NCBI GenBank assembly: GCA_963842155.1
Contig: CAWJFP010000025.1
Span: forward strand, 56,566-120,565
Reading direction: 5' to 3'
Source of the DNA: CAWJFP01 sp963842155
GTDB taxonomy: Bacteria > Pseudomonadota > Alphaproteobacteria > JACZXZ01
Length of the DNA: 64,000 nt
The notes under the pieces were generated by a model. The model saw only the letters and a program-made list of their open reading frames with translations. It did no database searches and had not been told where the DNA came from. Positions 17,728-28,379 of the stretch are shown piece after piece (the stretch's first letter is position 1; every line of letters starts with the position of its first letter). The translations under genes were made by a program, and so were the position numbers.

Positions 17728-18702
17728 ATGACGGCGGAGATCAAGCACCACAACGTCAGCGTGAACGGAGTCCGCCTGCATCTGGCCGAGCAGGGGGAGG
17801 GACCGCTGGTGCTGCTCTGCCATGGCTGGCCCGAGCTTTGCTATTCCTGGCGCCATCAGCTCCCGGCCCTGGCGGCGGCGGGCTACCGTGCCGTGGCGCC
17901 CGACATGCGCGGCTATGGCCGCAGCGAGGCGCCCGCCGATGTTCGCGCCTATAGCCTGCTCCATCTCGTCGGCGACATGGTGGGGCTGTTACGCGCACTC
18001 GGGGCGGAAAAGGCCGCCATCGTCGGCCATGATTGGGGCGCGCCCGTCGCCTGGGGATCGGCCTTGCTGCGCCCCGAGCTATTCCCCGTCGTGGCGGCGA
18101 TGAGCGTGCCGCACCGTGCGCGCACGCCCATTCCGCCGCTCGAGCTTCTGCGCAAGGCGGGCCTCGACAATTTCTATTGGCTCTATTTCCAGACGCCGGG
18201 CATTGCCGAGGCGGAATTCGAGCGCGACGTGACGGCGACCTTGCGACGCATTCTTTATACCGGCTCGGGCGACGCGCCGAAGGATCGCGGCCTCGGCCTC
18301 GTGCTCAAGCCGGGCCGTGGCTTCCTCGACAATACGCTCGATCCCGAGCGCCTGCCGCCTTGGCTCACGGAAGCCGATATCGCGACGATGGCCGAGGAGT
18401 TCCGCAAGAGCGGCTTCCGCGGCGGCCTCAACTACTATCGCAACATCGATCTCAACTGGGAGCTTCTGGCGCCCTGGCAGGACGCCGTGATCCGCCAGCC
18501 TGCGCTTTTCATCGCCGGCGCGCTCGACGCGGTGATCACGGGGACGATCGGCAAAGGCGCCGCGGAGACGCTGTCCACGGTCGTGCCGGGGCTCAAGCGA
18601 AAGCTCATCATCGACGGCGCCGGGCATTGGATCCAGCAGGAGCGGCCGCGCGAGGTGAACGCCGCGCTCATCGCCTTTCTCGATGAATGGTTCGCGCGGT
18701 AA
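17728..18702 (+). CDS. Alpha/beta hydrolase, epoxide hydrolase type
   Basis: 324 residues. The oxyanion motif HGWPE, nucleophile elbow GHDWGA (Asp nucleophile), acid region GALDAVITG and base GAGHWIQQE give the Asp-Asp-His triad of soluble epoxide hydrolases. The cap domain carries FYWLYFQTPG and GGLNYYRN, with Tyr residues in the positions that polarise the epoxide. HGWPE plus GHDWG favours epoxide hydrolase over haloalkane dehalogenase (usually HGxP/HDWG with Trp). It hydrates an epoxide to a diol in the cytoplasm. Confidence 0.8.
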   Translation: MTAEIKHHNVSVNGVRLHLAEQGEGPLVLLCHGWPELCYSWRHQLPALAAAGYRAVAPDMRGYGRSEAPADVRAYSLLHLVGDMVGLLRALGAEKAAIVGHDWGAPVAWGSALLRPELFPVVAAMSVPHRARTPIPPLELLRKAGLDNFYWLYFQTPGIAEAEFERDVTATLRRILYTGSGDAPKDRGLGLVLKPGRGFLDNTLDPERLPPWLTEADIATMAEEFRKSGFRGGLNYYRNIDLNWELLAPWQDAVIRQPALFIAGALDAVITGTIGKGAAETLSTVVPGLKRKLIIDGAGHWIQQERPREVNAALIAFLDEWFAR

Positions 18703-18749
18703 CGAGCCCAGATCGTCATGGCGACGAGGCGCAGCCAATGACTCCCCCT

Positions 18750-18802
18750 TACCGGCGAAAGCCGGTATCCATCGCTTAATGGGTCCCGGCCGTCGCCGGG
18801 AC
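18750..18802. repeat. Paired palindromic intergenic repeats (REP/RIR-like) between convergent genes
   Basis: Two strong hairpins 15 bases apart: TACCGGC-GAAA-GCCGGTA (18750-18767, GNRA-type loop) and GTCCCGGC-CGTC-GCCGGGAC (18783-18802). They sit between the convergent epoxide hydrolase and acyl-CoA dehydrogenase genes, the usual place for such extragenic repeats, and may terminate transcription both ways. I did not find a second copy of either arm in the window. Confidence 0.7.
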
Positions 18803-18851
18803 GGGAGATGGCGGAATGCGTGATTTTCAGACCGAACGCTGAGAGCCGCCG

Positions 18852-19985
18852 CTAATACCCCATCTGCGCGGCGTAGCGGTTGCGATGGAAGGGAGCATCG
18901 CCGAAGCTTGCCTGCGCCGCCCGCGCCCGCTTGAGGAAGAAGCCGATCTCATGCTCGTCGGTCATGCCGATGCCGCCATGCATTTGCACCGCCTCGTTGC
19001 CGACGAGAAAGAACGCCTCGCCGGCCTTGGCCTTTGCGAGGCTGGCCAATTGCGGTAAATCGTTTGCAGCCTCGTCGACGGCGCGGAGTGCCGCCAGCAC
19101 CGCCGAACGGGTCAGCTCGACCTCGCAGAACATCTGCGCCGCGCGATGCTTGAGCGCTTGGAAGGAGCCGATCGGCACGCCGAACTGCTTGCGCTCCTTG
19201 AGATATTGCATCGTGCGCTCGAACGCCTCGGCAAGCGAGCCGAGCATCTCGGCGGCGAGGCCGATGCGCGCGCGGTCGAGGAGCGTCTCGAGCAGGTCGG
19301 CGCCGCCGTCGAGCGGACCGAGAAGTGCCGTCCCGTCGAGCGCCACCTCGTCGAAGCGCAGGGTCGCCGCGTTGCGGCTATCGACCATGATGGTGCGGGC
19401 CCGCGTCAGGCCCGGCGCGTCGGCGGGAACGAGAAAGAGGCTGATGCCGGCGCGCTCGCTTTCGCGGCCCGCGCTCCGCGCCGGCACGATCAGCATGTCG
19501 GCGACATGGCCCTCGAGGACGAAACGCTTCTCGCCGGCGAGCCGAAAGCCTTTGCCGTCGCGCCGCGCGCTCGTCGAGATGCGTTGGGGCGCGTGATGGG
19601 CGCCCTCCTCGAGGGCAAGCGCGAAAAGCCGCCGGCCCGAGACCAGGGCGGGAAGATGCTCGCTCTTCTGCGCCTCGCTGCCGGCAAGGGCGAGCGCGCT
19701 CGCGCCGATGAGGGCGGTCGAAAGCAATGGCGTCGCAGCAAGGCTGCGGCCGGCCGCCTCCATGACGAGTCCGAGCCCCAGGCAGCCGAACGCGCTGCCG
19801 CCGTAGGCCTCCGGCACCAGGAAGCCCGCCCAGCCCAGCTCCGCCATCTCCTGCCACAGCGCGCGCGAGAAGCCGCTCGGATCGCGCTCGTCGCGCATTT
19901 TCCGGAGCGCCGCCACGGGCGAGCGCTTCTTGAAGAAATCCTGCGCCGTGTCGCGCAGCAGCGAGGCCTCCTGATCGAGCGTCAA
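18852..19985 (-). CDS. Acyl-CoA dehydrogenase, small/non-catalytic-type subunit of a pair
   Basis: About 377 residues of acyl-CoA dehydrogenase fold (DTAQDFFKKRSP, LVPEAYGGSAFG, RKQFGVPIGSFQALKHRAAQM, QMHGGIGMTDEHEIGFFLKRA). The C-terminal region has HGGIGMTDEHEIG rather than a Glu-Gly-Thr catalytic loop, as in the partner subunit of heteromeric acyl-CoA dehydrogenases. The start is unclear. TTG 19985 keeps the frame, but ATG 19992, 10 bases after the stop of the upstream subunit and behind GAGG, becomes in frame if one base is removed. The latter matches the indel pattern of this window. Co-transcribed with the next subunit. Confidence 0.8.
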   Translation of the reverse strand: MTLDQEASLLRDTAQDFFKKRSPVAALRKMRDERDPSGFSRALWQEMAELGWAGFLVPEAYGGSAFGCLGLGLVMEAAGRSLAATPLLSTALIGASALALAGSEAQKSEHLPALVSGRRLFALALEEGAHHAPQRISTSARRDGKGFRLAGEKRFVLEGHVADMLIVPARSAGRESERAGISLFLVPADAPGLTRARTIMVDSRNAATLRFDEVALDGTALLGPLDGGADLLETLLDRARIGLAAEMLGSLAEAFERTMQYLKERKQFGVPIGSFQALKHRAAQMFCEVELTRSAVLAALRAVDEAANDLPQLASLAKAKAGEAFFLVGNEAVQMHGGIGMTDEHEIGFFLKRARAAQASFGDAPFHRNRYAAQMGY

Positions 19986-20002
19986 TAGCCATGAGCGCGG
20001 CC

Positions 20003-21191
<1,189 letters not shown>

Positions 21192-21372
21192 GCGGCTTGC
21201 CTCCCTTTCGCTTGCATTTGTTGTCGCCAGGATAGAGCCGGCCCCTCTTTTGTCCAAGCGGGTCTGGTCGCGCCCGCTGCCCCGTCCTATAACAATCGCA
21301 AGGACGCGCATCCGGGCGGCTTCTATATCACCGCAGTCCGCCAAGGCGCCGCAAAATCGGGAGGTTTCGGCG

Positions 21373-23080
21373 ATGTCACAGCATCTATGGGAGAAGTCCT
21401 ATCCGAAGGGCATTTCCTGGGGCGAACCTTTGTCCGCGCCGGTGCCGGTCGAGAGCTTTCTCGCCAACGCGGCCGCGAAATGGCCCGACAGGATCGCCAT
21501 CGATTTCTACGACCGCACCTTTACCAATCGCCAGAATTCTCGATCTCGCCGCGCGCGCGGCCAAGGGCTTTCAGGCGCTCGGCGTCGGGCCCGGCGTGAA
21601 TGTCGGGCTGCATCTGCCGAATACGCCGCATTACGTCGTCTGCTTCTTCGGGGTGCTGATGGCGGGCGGGCGCGTGGTCAATTTCAGCCCGCTGGCCGCA
21701 CCCCGCGAGGTCAAATCGCAGTTCACCAATTCCGACGCCGAGATCATGGTGACGCTCGCCTTGCCGGCGCTCTACCCGCAGGTCGCCGCCTTGAAGGGCG
21801 AGGCCAAGCTCATGGCCGTGGTCGTCTGCAGCCTCGAGGACTTCCTGCCCGAGCCCGTCGTGCGCGCATTCGCCGGACCCGCGGCCGAGCGCATCGCCGG
21901 CCCGGCCCGCGAGGTCGATTTCGCCCAGCTCATCGACAATGACGGCGCCTACCGCCCGCATCCGCATGGCGCCCTCGACGAGGAGGTCGCGGTCATCGCC
22001 TATACCGGCGGAACCACCGGCACGCCCAAGGGCGCGATGCTGACCCACGCCAATTTCTCGCATGTGGTGGAGATCCGCAATCGCTGGGTGGCGGGCGTGC
22101 TCGAGGACGGCACCGAGAAGGCACTCGTCGTCCTGCCGCTGTTCCATATCTTCGGCCTCACCTTCGTCATGCTGCTCTCCTTCGCGACGGGCACCGAGAT
22201 GGTGATGCATATCCGCTTCGATCCCGAGCGCGTGCTCGCCGATATCGCGCGCAAGAAGGTCACCGTCTTCGCGGGCGTGCCGACCATGTACACCGCCCTC
22301 GTCAATCACCCCAAGATCAAGGAGTTCGATCTCTCCTCCTTGCGCTTTTGCGGCGCCGGCGGCGCGCCCCTGCCGGTCGAGGTGCTGCACCGTTTCAAGG
22401 AGCTCACGGGCGTCATCCCGCAGGAGGGTTACGGCCTCACCGAGACGGCGCCCCTGGGGACGATGCAATGCGCGGAAGGCATGCCGCGCGCGGGCACGGT
22501 CGGATTGCCGGCGCCTCATACCGTCATCGAGGTCGTCGACATCGAGACCGGCACGAAGCTCCTGCCGACGGGCGAGCGGGGCGAAATCTGCTTCCGCGGC
22601 CCGCAGGTGATGAAGGGCTATTGGAAGAAGCCCGAGGCGACGACCGAGGCCTTCCGCGGCGGCCGCTTCCATACCGGCGACATCGGCTTCATCGACCAGG
22701 ACGGCTACGTGACCCTGGTCGATCGCAAGAAGGACATGATCCTCTCCGGCGGCTTCAACGTCTTTCCGCGCAACATCGAAGAGGCGATCTACGAGCATCC
22801 CGCGGTGGCGGAGGTGACGGTGATCGGCGTGCCGGACGCCTATCGCGGCCAGTCCGCCAAGGCCTTCATCGTGCTGAAGCCGGGCGCCGCCGCCTTCACT
22901 TATGACGAGCTCAAATCCTTCCTGGCTGACAAGCTTGCCAAATACGAGATGCCGGCCGAGATGGAGATCAGAACCAGCCTGCCGAAGACGCCGGTCGGCA
23001 AGCTCTCCAAGAAGGAGCTGGTCGCGGAAGAACTGGCCAAGCGGGCGCCCGCAAAATCGACGGGCACCGGCCGAAGCTGA
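21373..23080 (+). CDS. Long-chain-type acyl-CoA synthetase (AMP-forming), frame broken once
   Basis: About 568 residues after repair. ATP motif YTGGTTGTPKGAMLTH, adenylate motif GYGLTETAPLG, hinge VDRKKDMILSGGFNVFPRNIEE and the C-terminal catalytic lysine in LPKTPVGKLSKKEL are all present. The frame shifts at 21535-21536, where CAGAATTCTC carries one A too many; CAGATTCTC gives QILDLAARAAKGFQALG. It forms an acyl-CoA from a free fatty or alicyclic acid, ATP and CoA. It is divergently placed from the two-subunit acyl-CoA dehydrogenase, so the three genes probably make the first two steps of one beta-oxidation route. Confidence 0.85.
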
Positions 23081-23215
23081 GAGAAGCGTGCGGGCATGCT
23101 AACCGCTCAAATCGCGGGAATATTCGCAAGCTAGGGCCGTCTTTCTTTTTAGCGGCCCAGTTCGAGCGCCCCGCCCTTGGCGGCGGGCCTGCGGACCATT
23201 TCCCGCGAGTCCCCT

Positions 23216-25699
23216 ATGCCTCAGCCAATTTCGCGCCTGTTGCTGTCCGCCCTTGTCGTCCTGCTCGCCTGCGGCGTGGGGTGGGCGCAGGATAAAAGCG
23301 ACGCAAAGACCGCGCCCGCTCCGGCGGCGAGCGCTCTCACCGCGGCACAGGCGCAGCAGGCGCTCGAGGTGCTGCAGGACGATAAGAAGCGGGCCCAGCT
23401 CATCGACACGTTGCAGGCGATTGCCAAGACGGCACCGGCCGCCGCGGCGCAGAGCGCCATATCCGCGCCTCCCGTCGCCGGTAGGTCGAGTTCGCCCATT
23501 CCGCTGACGCCCCACAGTCTCGGCGCTCAGCTCTTGGTGCAAGGATCGGGTTGGATCAGCGCCATCTCCCATGAAGTCTCGGCGACGGCGCAGGCCGTCA
23601 CGGATTTCCCGCCGATCTGGCATTGGCTCGTTCATAGCGTCAGCGATCCCGACGCGCGCGACCAGCTTGCCGACGCGCTATGGAAGCTCGCGCTCGTGCT
23701 GGGCTGCGCGCTGGCGGTCGAGTGGGGCGCGTGGCTGCTCTTGCGGCGGCCCTCGGCGGTGCTCGCACGTCACGCGCCCGACGAGCGCGCGACGCAGCGC
23801 GTGGAAAGCGTCGATGCCCAGCGCAAGGGCGTCGCGGGAATGAACGCGGGCGCTGCGAACGACGCCGCGCCTCCGCCGGCGGTGGGCGCTATCATCATCA
23901 AGCCGGTGCTAAGTCATCCTCATCTGCGCCGCTCATTGCGCTTCCTCAGGGTCCTGCCGCTTGTGCTCGTCCGATTGCTGCTCGACCTCGTGCCCGTGCT
24001 GGCCTTCGCGCTCGTCGGAAATGTCGTGCTGGGGGTCGTCGACGGCACCGCCGACACGACGCGGCTTGTCATCCTCGCAATCGTCAATGCTTATGTGCTC
24101 TCTCGCGCCATCATGTGCGCGGCGCGCATGATCTTCTCGCCGGAGCGGAGCCGCCTGCGTCTCATCGCCGTGACCGACGAGACGGCGGCCTATCTCGAGG
24201 TCTGGGCCCGCCGCATCACCCTGGTCGCCGTCTTCGGTACGGCGGTGGCGGGCGTGGCGCTGCTTCTCGGGCTCGATCCCGGCGCCCACGACGCACTGGT
24301 GAAGCTCGTCATTCTCATCGTGCATCTTTTCCTCGTCATCATCGTGCTGCAATGCCGCCGCGCCGTCGCGCAGGCCATCCGCGCCCACGACGGCTCGCGC
24401 GGCGTCATTGCCGGCATGCGCAACCGTTTGGCCGACTTTTGGCACTTCATCGCCATCTTTTTCATCCTTGCGCTCTGGTTCGTCTGGGCGATCGACGTGA
24501 AGGACGGCGTGTTTCTCATCTTGCGTTATTTCGTCGCGACGATTGCCGTCCTGGTCGTCGCGCGGCTCGTTTCCATGGCCGCCCTCGCTTTGCTCGATCG
24601 CCTGTTCCGCATCAGCCCTGACTTCTCCAGGCGCTTCCCGGGGCTCGAGGCGCGGGCGAATCGCTACTATCCGCTCGTGCGCGGTACCGTGTCGGTCGTC
24701 ATTGCGGTGATCGCCGTGGTGGCGCTGCTGCAGGTCTGGGGCGTGGACGCGATCGAATGGTTCGGACAGGGGGCGGTCGGCGGCCGGCTCGTCTCGGCTT
24801 TCGTGACCGTCGCCGTCACGGCGGCGCTGGCGGTGGCGGTCTGGGAAGCCGCCAATGCCGGGATGGATCGCCATCTCGCGCGGCTCTCCAAGGAGGGCAA
24901 ATATATCCATTCGGCCCGGCTGCGCACCTTGCTGCCCATGCTGCGCACGGGCTTATTCATTACCATCCTCGTCGTCGTCGGGCTTACCGCCTTGAACGAG
25001 ATCGGCGTGAATATCGGGCCCATGCTCGCGGGCGCCGGCATCGTCGGCATCGCCGTCGGTTTCGGCTCGCAGAAGCTGGTGCAGGATGTCATCAACGGCG
25101 TCTTCCTCCTCCTCGAGAACGTCATGCAGGTGGGCGACACGGTCAGTCTTGCCGGCTTATCGGGCACGGTCGAGGACCTCTCGATCCGCACCTTGCGCCT
25201 CCGCGCCGGGGACGGCTCGGTCCATGTCATCCCCTTCAGCTCGGTCACCACCGTCACCAACAGCAACCGCGGCGTCGGCAACGCCGCGATCAGCGTGAAT
25301 GTCGGTTACGCCGAGGACAGCGACCGGGTGGGTGAGGTGCTGAAAGAGATCGCGCTCGAGATGCGCAAGGAGCCGGCATTCCGCACGCTGATGTTGAGCG
25401 ATCTCCAGCTCTGGGGCGTCGACAAGGTCGACGCCACGATGGTGACGATCGTAGGTCAGATCGTCTGCACCGATGCTGGCCGCTGGAACGTGCAGCGCGA
25501 GTTCAATCGGCGCATGAAGATCAAATTCCAGGAGCTGGGCATCGAGATCGCGATGCCCGCGCAGACGATTCTGCTCCGCGGCTCGCCCGCGGGCTCTCGC
25601 GACGATGCGAAGTCGGACGCCGAAGAGCGCGCCGCCGGCGATGGAGCGCCGGCCGCGGAAGGGTCCGATACGCGCTCGATTCGCCGCTCGGCGAAATAA
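23216..25699 (+). CDS. Large MscS-family mechanosensitive channel protein
   Basis: 827 residues. A signal peptide (MPQPISRLLLSALVVLLACGVGWAQ, to about residue 25; text abbreviated here as LLLSALVVLLACG) precedes an Ala-rich periplasmic region to about 150. Multiple membrane helices follow, and the MscS core begins near residue 590: the pore helix GAGIVGIAVGFGSQKLVQ and the beta domain VQVGDTVSLAG..GTVEDLSIRTLRLR. Size and the long N-terminal part place it with MscK/YbiO/YnaI-like channels rather than the small MscS. It would release solutes on osmotic downshock from the inner membrane. The C-terminal ~40 residues are charged and low complexity. Start ATG 23216 was chosen over 23177 because it begins the signal peptide. 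Confidence 0.85.
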   Translation: MPQPISRLLLSALVVLLACGVGWAQDKSDAKTAPAPAASALTAAQAQQALEVLQDDKKRAQLIDTLQAIAKTAPAAAAQSAISAPPVAGRSSSPIPLTPHSLGAQLLVQGSGWISAISHEVSATAQAVTDFPPIWHWLVHSVSDPDARDQLADALWKLALVLGCALAVEWGAWLLLRRPSAVLARHAPDERATQRVESVDAQRKGVAGMNAGAANDAAPPPAVGAIIIKPVLSHPHLRRSLRFLRVLPLVLVRLLLDLVPVLAFALVGNVVLGVVDGTADTTRLVILAIVNAYVLSRAIMCAARMIFSPERSRLRLIAVTDETAAYLEVWARRITLVAVFGTAVAGVALLLGLDPGAHDALVKLVILIVHLFLVIIVLQCRRAVAQAIRAHDGSRGVIAGMRNRLADFWHFIAIFFILALWFVWAIDVKDGVFLILRYFVATIAVLVVARLVSMAALALLDRLFRISPDFSRRFPGLEARANRYYPLVRGTVSVVIAVIAVVALLQVWGVDAIEWFGQGAVGGRLVSAFVTVAVTAALAVAVWEAANAGMDRHLARLSKEGKYIHSARLRTLLPMLRTGLFITILVVVGLTALNEIGVNIGPMLAGAGIVGIAVGFGSQKLVQDVINGVFLLLENVMQVGDTVSLAGLSGTVEDLSIRTLRLRAGDGSVHVIPFSSVTTVTNSNRGVGNAAISVNVGYAEDSDRVGEVLKEIALEMRKEPAFRTLMLSDLQLWGVDKVDATMVTIVGQIVCTDAGRWNVQREFNRRMKIKFQELGIEIAMPAQTILLRGSPAGSRDDAKSDAEERAAGDGAPAAEGSDTRSIRRSAK

Positions 25700-25878
25700 A
25701 CTCAATACGGCCTCCGCGCGACGCGGCCAAGGCTTCTTGGGCAACTCGTCAAGCCGGGGCTTCCAACCTATGATCGCCGGCCTGATTGCCTAAGGCGCCG
25801 CCATGCCCGCGACGGGATTTCAATTCTTCGGGCAGCAGGCGCGCATCGGCGGCGTCGCGCTCACGCAGGGAGAAGAAC

Positions 25879-26679
25879 ATGGCTGACCCGGTGCTATACG
25901 AGCAGGATGCTGGCGTCGTGCGCGTGACGCTCAATCAGCCCGAGACGCGCAACGCCATCTCGGACGCGGAGACGATCGAAGCGCTGGTCGCGGCGCTGGA
26001 GCGGCTCGATGCGGATTTGAGCGTCCGGGCGGCGATCCTGACCGGCGCCGGCAGCGCCTTCTCCTCGGGCGGGAATGTAAAGAAGATGGGCGAGGGCGGC
26101 GGCCTCGCCGACAAGCTGCCGGCGCAGACCCGCCGCCACTACCGTCTCGGCATTCAACGCATCCCGCTCGCCTTCGAGAGATTGGAGGTGCCGATCATCG
26201 CGGCGGTCAACGGGCCCGCCGTCGGTGCGGGCTGCGACCTCGCCTGCATGTGCGACATCCGGATCGCGGCGGAAAGCGCCCGCTTCGCCGAGAGCTTCGT
26301 CAAGCTCGGCATCATCTCCGGCGACGGCGGCGCTTGGCTCCTGCCGCGCGCGGTCGGCTTCTCGAAGGCCTGCGAGATGGCCTTCACGGGCGACGCCATC
26401 GACGCGCGCGAAGCGCTGGCCTGCGGCCTCGTCTCGCGGGTCGTGCCCGATGCGGAGCTCCTGCCGGCGGCGCAGGCCTTGGCGGAGCGCATCGCCGCCA
26501 ATCCCCCTCATGCCCTGCGCATGACCAAGCGGCTGCTGCGGGAGGGGCGGCGCAGCGACCTCGCCGCGCTGCTCGAGCTCTCCGCCGGCCTGCAAGCGCT
26601 CGCGCATGCGACGGCGGACCATCGCGCGGCCGTCGCCGCCTTCGTCGTCAAGCGCCCGCCGCGCTTCACCGGCGAGTAA
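25879..26679 (+). CDS. Enoyl-CoA hydratase/isomerase (crotonase family)
   Basis: 266 residues. Oxyanion-hole segments GAGSAFSSGGNVKKM and NGPAVGAGCDLACMCDIRIA, and the active-site strand ARFAESFVKLGIISGDGGAWLLPR, where Glu in FAES is in the first catalytic position and the second is Asp (GDGG), a pattern of several crotonase variants including isomerases. It would hydrate or isomerise a 2-enoyl-CoA. ATG 25879 is preceded by GGGAGAAG. It stands between the MscS gene and ndh with wide gaps, so it is probably transcribed alone. Confidence 0.85.
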   Translation: MADPVLYEQDAGVVRVTLNQPETRNAISDAETIEALVAALERLDADLSVRAAILTGAGSAFSSGGNVKKMGEGGGLADKLPAQTRRHYRLGIQRIPLAFERLEVPIIAAVNGPAVGAGCDLACMCDIRIAAESARFAESFVKLGIISGDGGAWLLPRAVGFSKACEMAFTGDAIDAREALACGLVSRVVPDAELLPAAQALAERIAANPPHALRMTKRLLREGRRSDLAALLELSAGLQALAHATADHRAAVAAFVVKRPPRFTGE

Positions 26680-26828
26680 TGCGCGGGAAATCAACGGTGA
26701 CCTAAATCTTCGCCCTAGGCTCGATTTCGGCGATCAGGACGAAACAGCGCGCGCAATATCCCCCCGGGTGGCGCGGGGCCGCGTTTTGCAGCATTCTGCA
26801 CGCGCTCACCGGGCCCTTCGGGCCACCA

Positions 26829-26847
26829 CCTTCCCCGGCGGGGAAGG
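26829..26847. repeat. Hairpin CCTTCCCC-GGC-GGGGAAGG upstream of ndh
   Basis: A perfect 8-base stem with a 3-base loop that ends 20 bases before the ndh start codon. A second short GC hairpin (GGGCCCTTCGGGCC area) lies just upstream. Such a stem close to the start could lower translation or be part of an intergenic repeat; there is no U tract. Confidence 0.45.
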
Positions 26848-26867
26848 GCTCTCAGAGGCGACGACGA

Positions 26868-28202
26868 ATGCCCAAAACCATCACGCCCTCTCAAGGGCTT
26901 CACCGCATCGTCGTCGTGGGCGGCGGCGCCGCGGGGCTCGAGCTCGTCACCCAACTGGGCGACGGCCTCGGCAAAAAGCAAAAAGCCCAGATCACGCTCG
27001 TCGAGCGGGCGCGCACGCATCTCTGGAAGCCGCTTCTGCATATGGTCGCGGCGGGCAGCATCGATTCGAGCGAGCATGAGCTCAATTTTCTCGCCCAGGC
27101 CCATTGGCACCATTTCCGCTTCCGCTACGGTGAGATGATCGACCTCGACCGCGCGAAAAAACAGGTGCATCTCGGCCCCACTTACGACCAGGAGGGACTC
27201 CAGATCACGCCGGCGCGCTCGATCGGCTACGATACGCTCGTCATCGCCATCGGCAGCATCACCAACGATTTCGGCACGCCGGGCGCCAAGGACCATGCCG
27301 TCCCGCTCGAGACGCCCGAGCAGGCGATCCGCTTCAATCACCGTCTCGTCAACGCCTGCATCCGGGCCGATGCGCAGGCCGAGCCCGTGCGGCCGGGCCA
27401 GCTCCATGTCGTCATCATCGGCGCGGGCGCCACGGGCACGGAGCTCGCGGGCGAGCTGCATCGCACCACACGCGCCGTCGTCGCCTACGGGCTCGACAAG
27501 ATCGACCCCGAGAAGGACATCCGCATCACCTTGATCGAGGCCGCGGAGCGCATTCTGCCGGCCTTGCCGGCGCGCATCTCCGATGCCACGGCGGCGCTGC
27601 TCGCGAAGATGGGCATCGACATGCGCACGAAGGCGCGTGTCGTCGAGCTCAGGCCCGACGGCGTGAGCCTGGCCGGCGGCGACTTCATCCCCTCCGAGTT
27701 GGTCGTCTGGGCCGCCGGGGTCCGCGCGCCCGACCTGCTGCGCGAGCTCGCCGGCCTCGAAACCAACGGCATCAACCAGCTCGTGGTGAAGCCGACGCTG
27801 GAGACGACGCGCGATCCCGACATATTCGCGATCGGCGATTGCGCCGCCTGCCCGCGCAAAGGCTTCACCACGCCGGTCCCGCCGCGCGCGCAAGCGGCGC
27901 ACCAGCAGGCCTCCCATCTGGTGCGGCAGCTCCGTCGCCGGCTCGAGGGGCTTCCGCTCGAGCCCTTCGTCTATCGCGATTTCGGGTCCCTCGTGTCGCT
28001 CGGCGAATATTCCACCGTCGGCAGCCTGATGGGCATGCTGGTGGGCAAGAATTTCTTCATCGAGGGCTATTTCGCACGCATCATGTACCGCTCGCTCTAC
28101 AAGATGCACGAGATGGCGCTGCACGGGTTCCTCAACGTGCTGCTCGATACGATCGCGCGCAGCGTCACCCGCCGGACGGAGCCGGCCGTGAAGCTGCATT
28201 GA
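26868..28202 (+). CDS. ndh: Type II NADH:quinone oxidoreductase (NDH-2)
   Basis: 444 residues with two dinucleotide sites: FAD motif IVVVGGGAAGLELV near residue 14 and NADH motif VVIIGAGATGTELAGEL near 180. The ATG-type motif IFAIGDCAACP and quinone-site region VPPRAQAAHQQASHL follow, with a C-terminal membrane-binding amphipathic segment (about 380-444). It oxidises cytoplasmic NADH with reduction of ubiquinone and without proton pumping. The C-terminus lacks the CxxC regulatory cysteines of some homologues. It has its own upstream gap and precedes the efflux operon. Confidence 0.9.
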   Translation: MPKTITPSQGLHRIVVVGGGAAGLELVTQLGDGLGKKQKAQITLVERARTHLWKPLLHMVAAGSIDSSEHELNFLAQAHWHHFRFRYGEMIDLDRAKKQVHLGPTYDQEGLQITPARSIGYDTLVIAIGSITNDFGTPGAKDHAVPLETPEQAIRFNHRLVNACIRADAQAEPVRPGQLHVVIIGAGATGTELAGELHRTTRAVVAYGLDKIDPEKDIRITLIEAAERILPALPARISDATAALLAKMGIDMRTKARVVELRPDGVSLAGGDFIPSELVVWAAGVRAPDLLRELAGLETNGINQLVVKPTLETTRDPDIFAIGDCAACPRKGFTTPVPPRAQAAHQQASHLVRQLRRRLEGLPLEPFVYRDFGSLVSLGEYSTVGSLMGMLVGKNFFIEGYFARIMYRSLYKMHEMALHGFLNVLLDTIARSVTRRTEPAVKLH

Positions 28203-28255
28203 GCGGCGCCCGTCGCCCTCCTCCGGTACGGCCGCTAGCGCAATAAAGCTATCGA

Positions 28256-28284
28256 TTGACAGTATCGATCGAACGATATAGCTT
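28256..28284 (+). promoter_or_regulatory. Promoter with embedded TetR-type operator for the efflux operon
   Basis: A perfect -35 TTGACA (28256-28261) and TAGCTT (28279-28284) are spaced by 17 bases. Inside the spacer lies the inverted repeat TATCG-ATCGAA-CGATA (28263-28278). Flanking it, AAGCTATCG at 28247-28255 and CGATATAGCTT at 28274-28284 form a wider imperfect dyad. An operator inside the promoter is the classic arrangement for autorepression by the TetR regulator encoded immediately downstream. Confidence 0.65.
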
Positions 28285-28379
28285 AAAGCAGCTACAAGGG
28301 GGGCGGGGACATCAGCGAACTCAGCACGCATTATCGACCGGGGGCCCATTCGCGGGGCGAGGAGACCCGCCGCCGCCTC

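Noticed and set aside
16323..17954. 543-codon open frame antisense to the MFS transporter
   Set aside because: The MFS helices and motifs are on the minus strand; the plus frame is Asp/Glu/Arg-rich without motifs.
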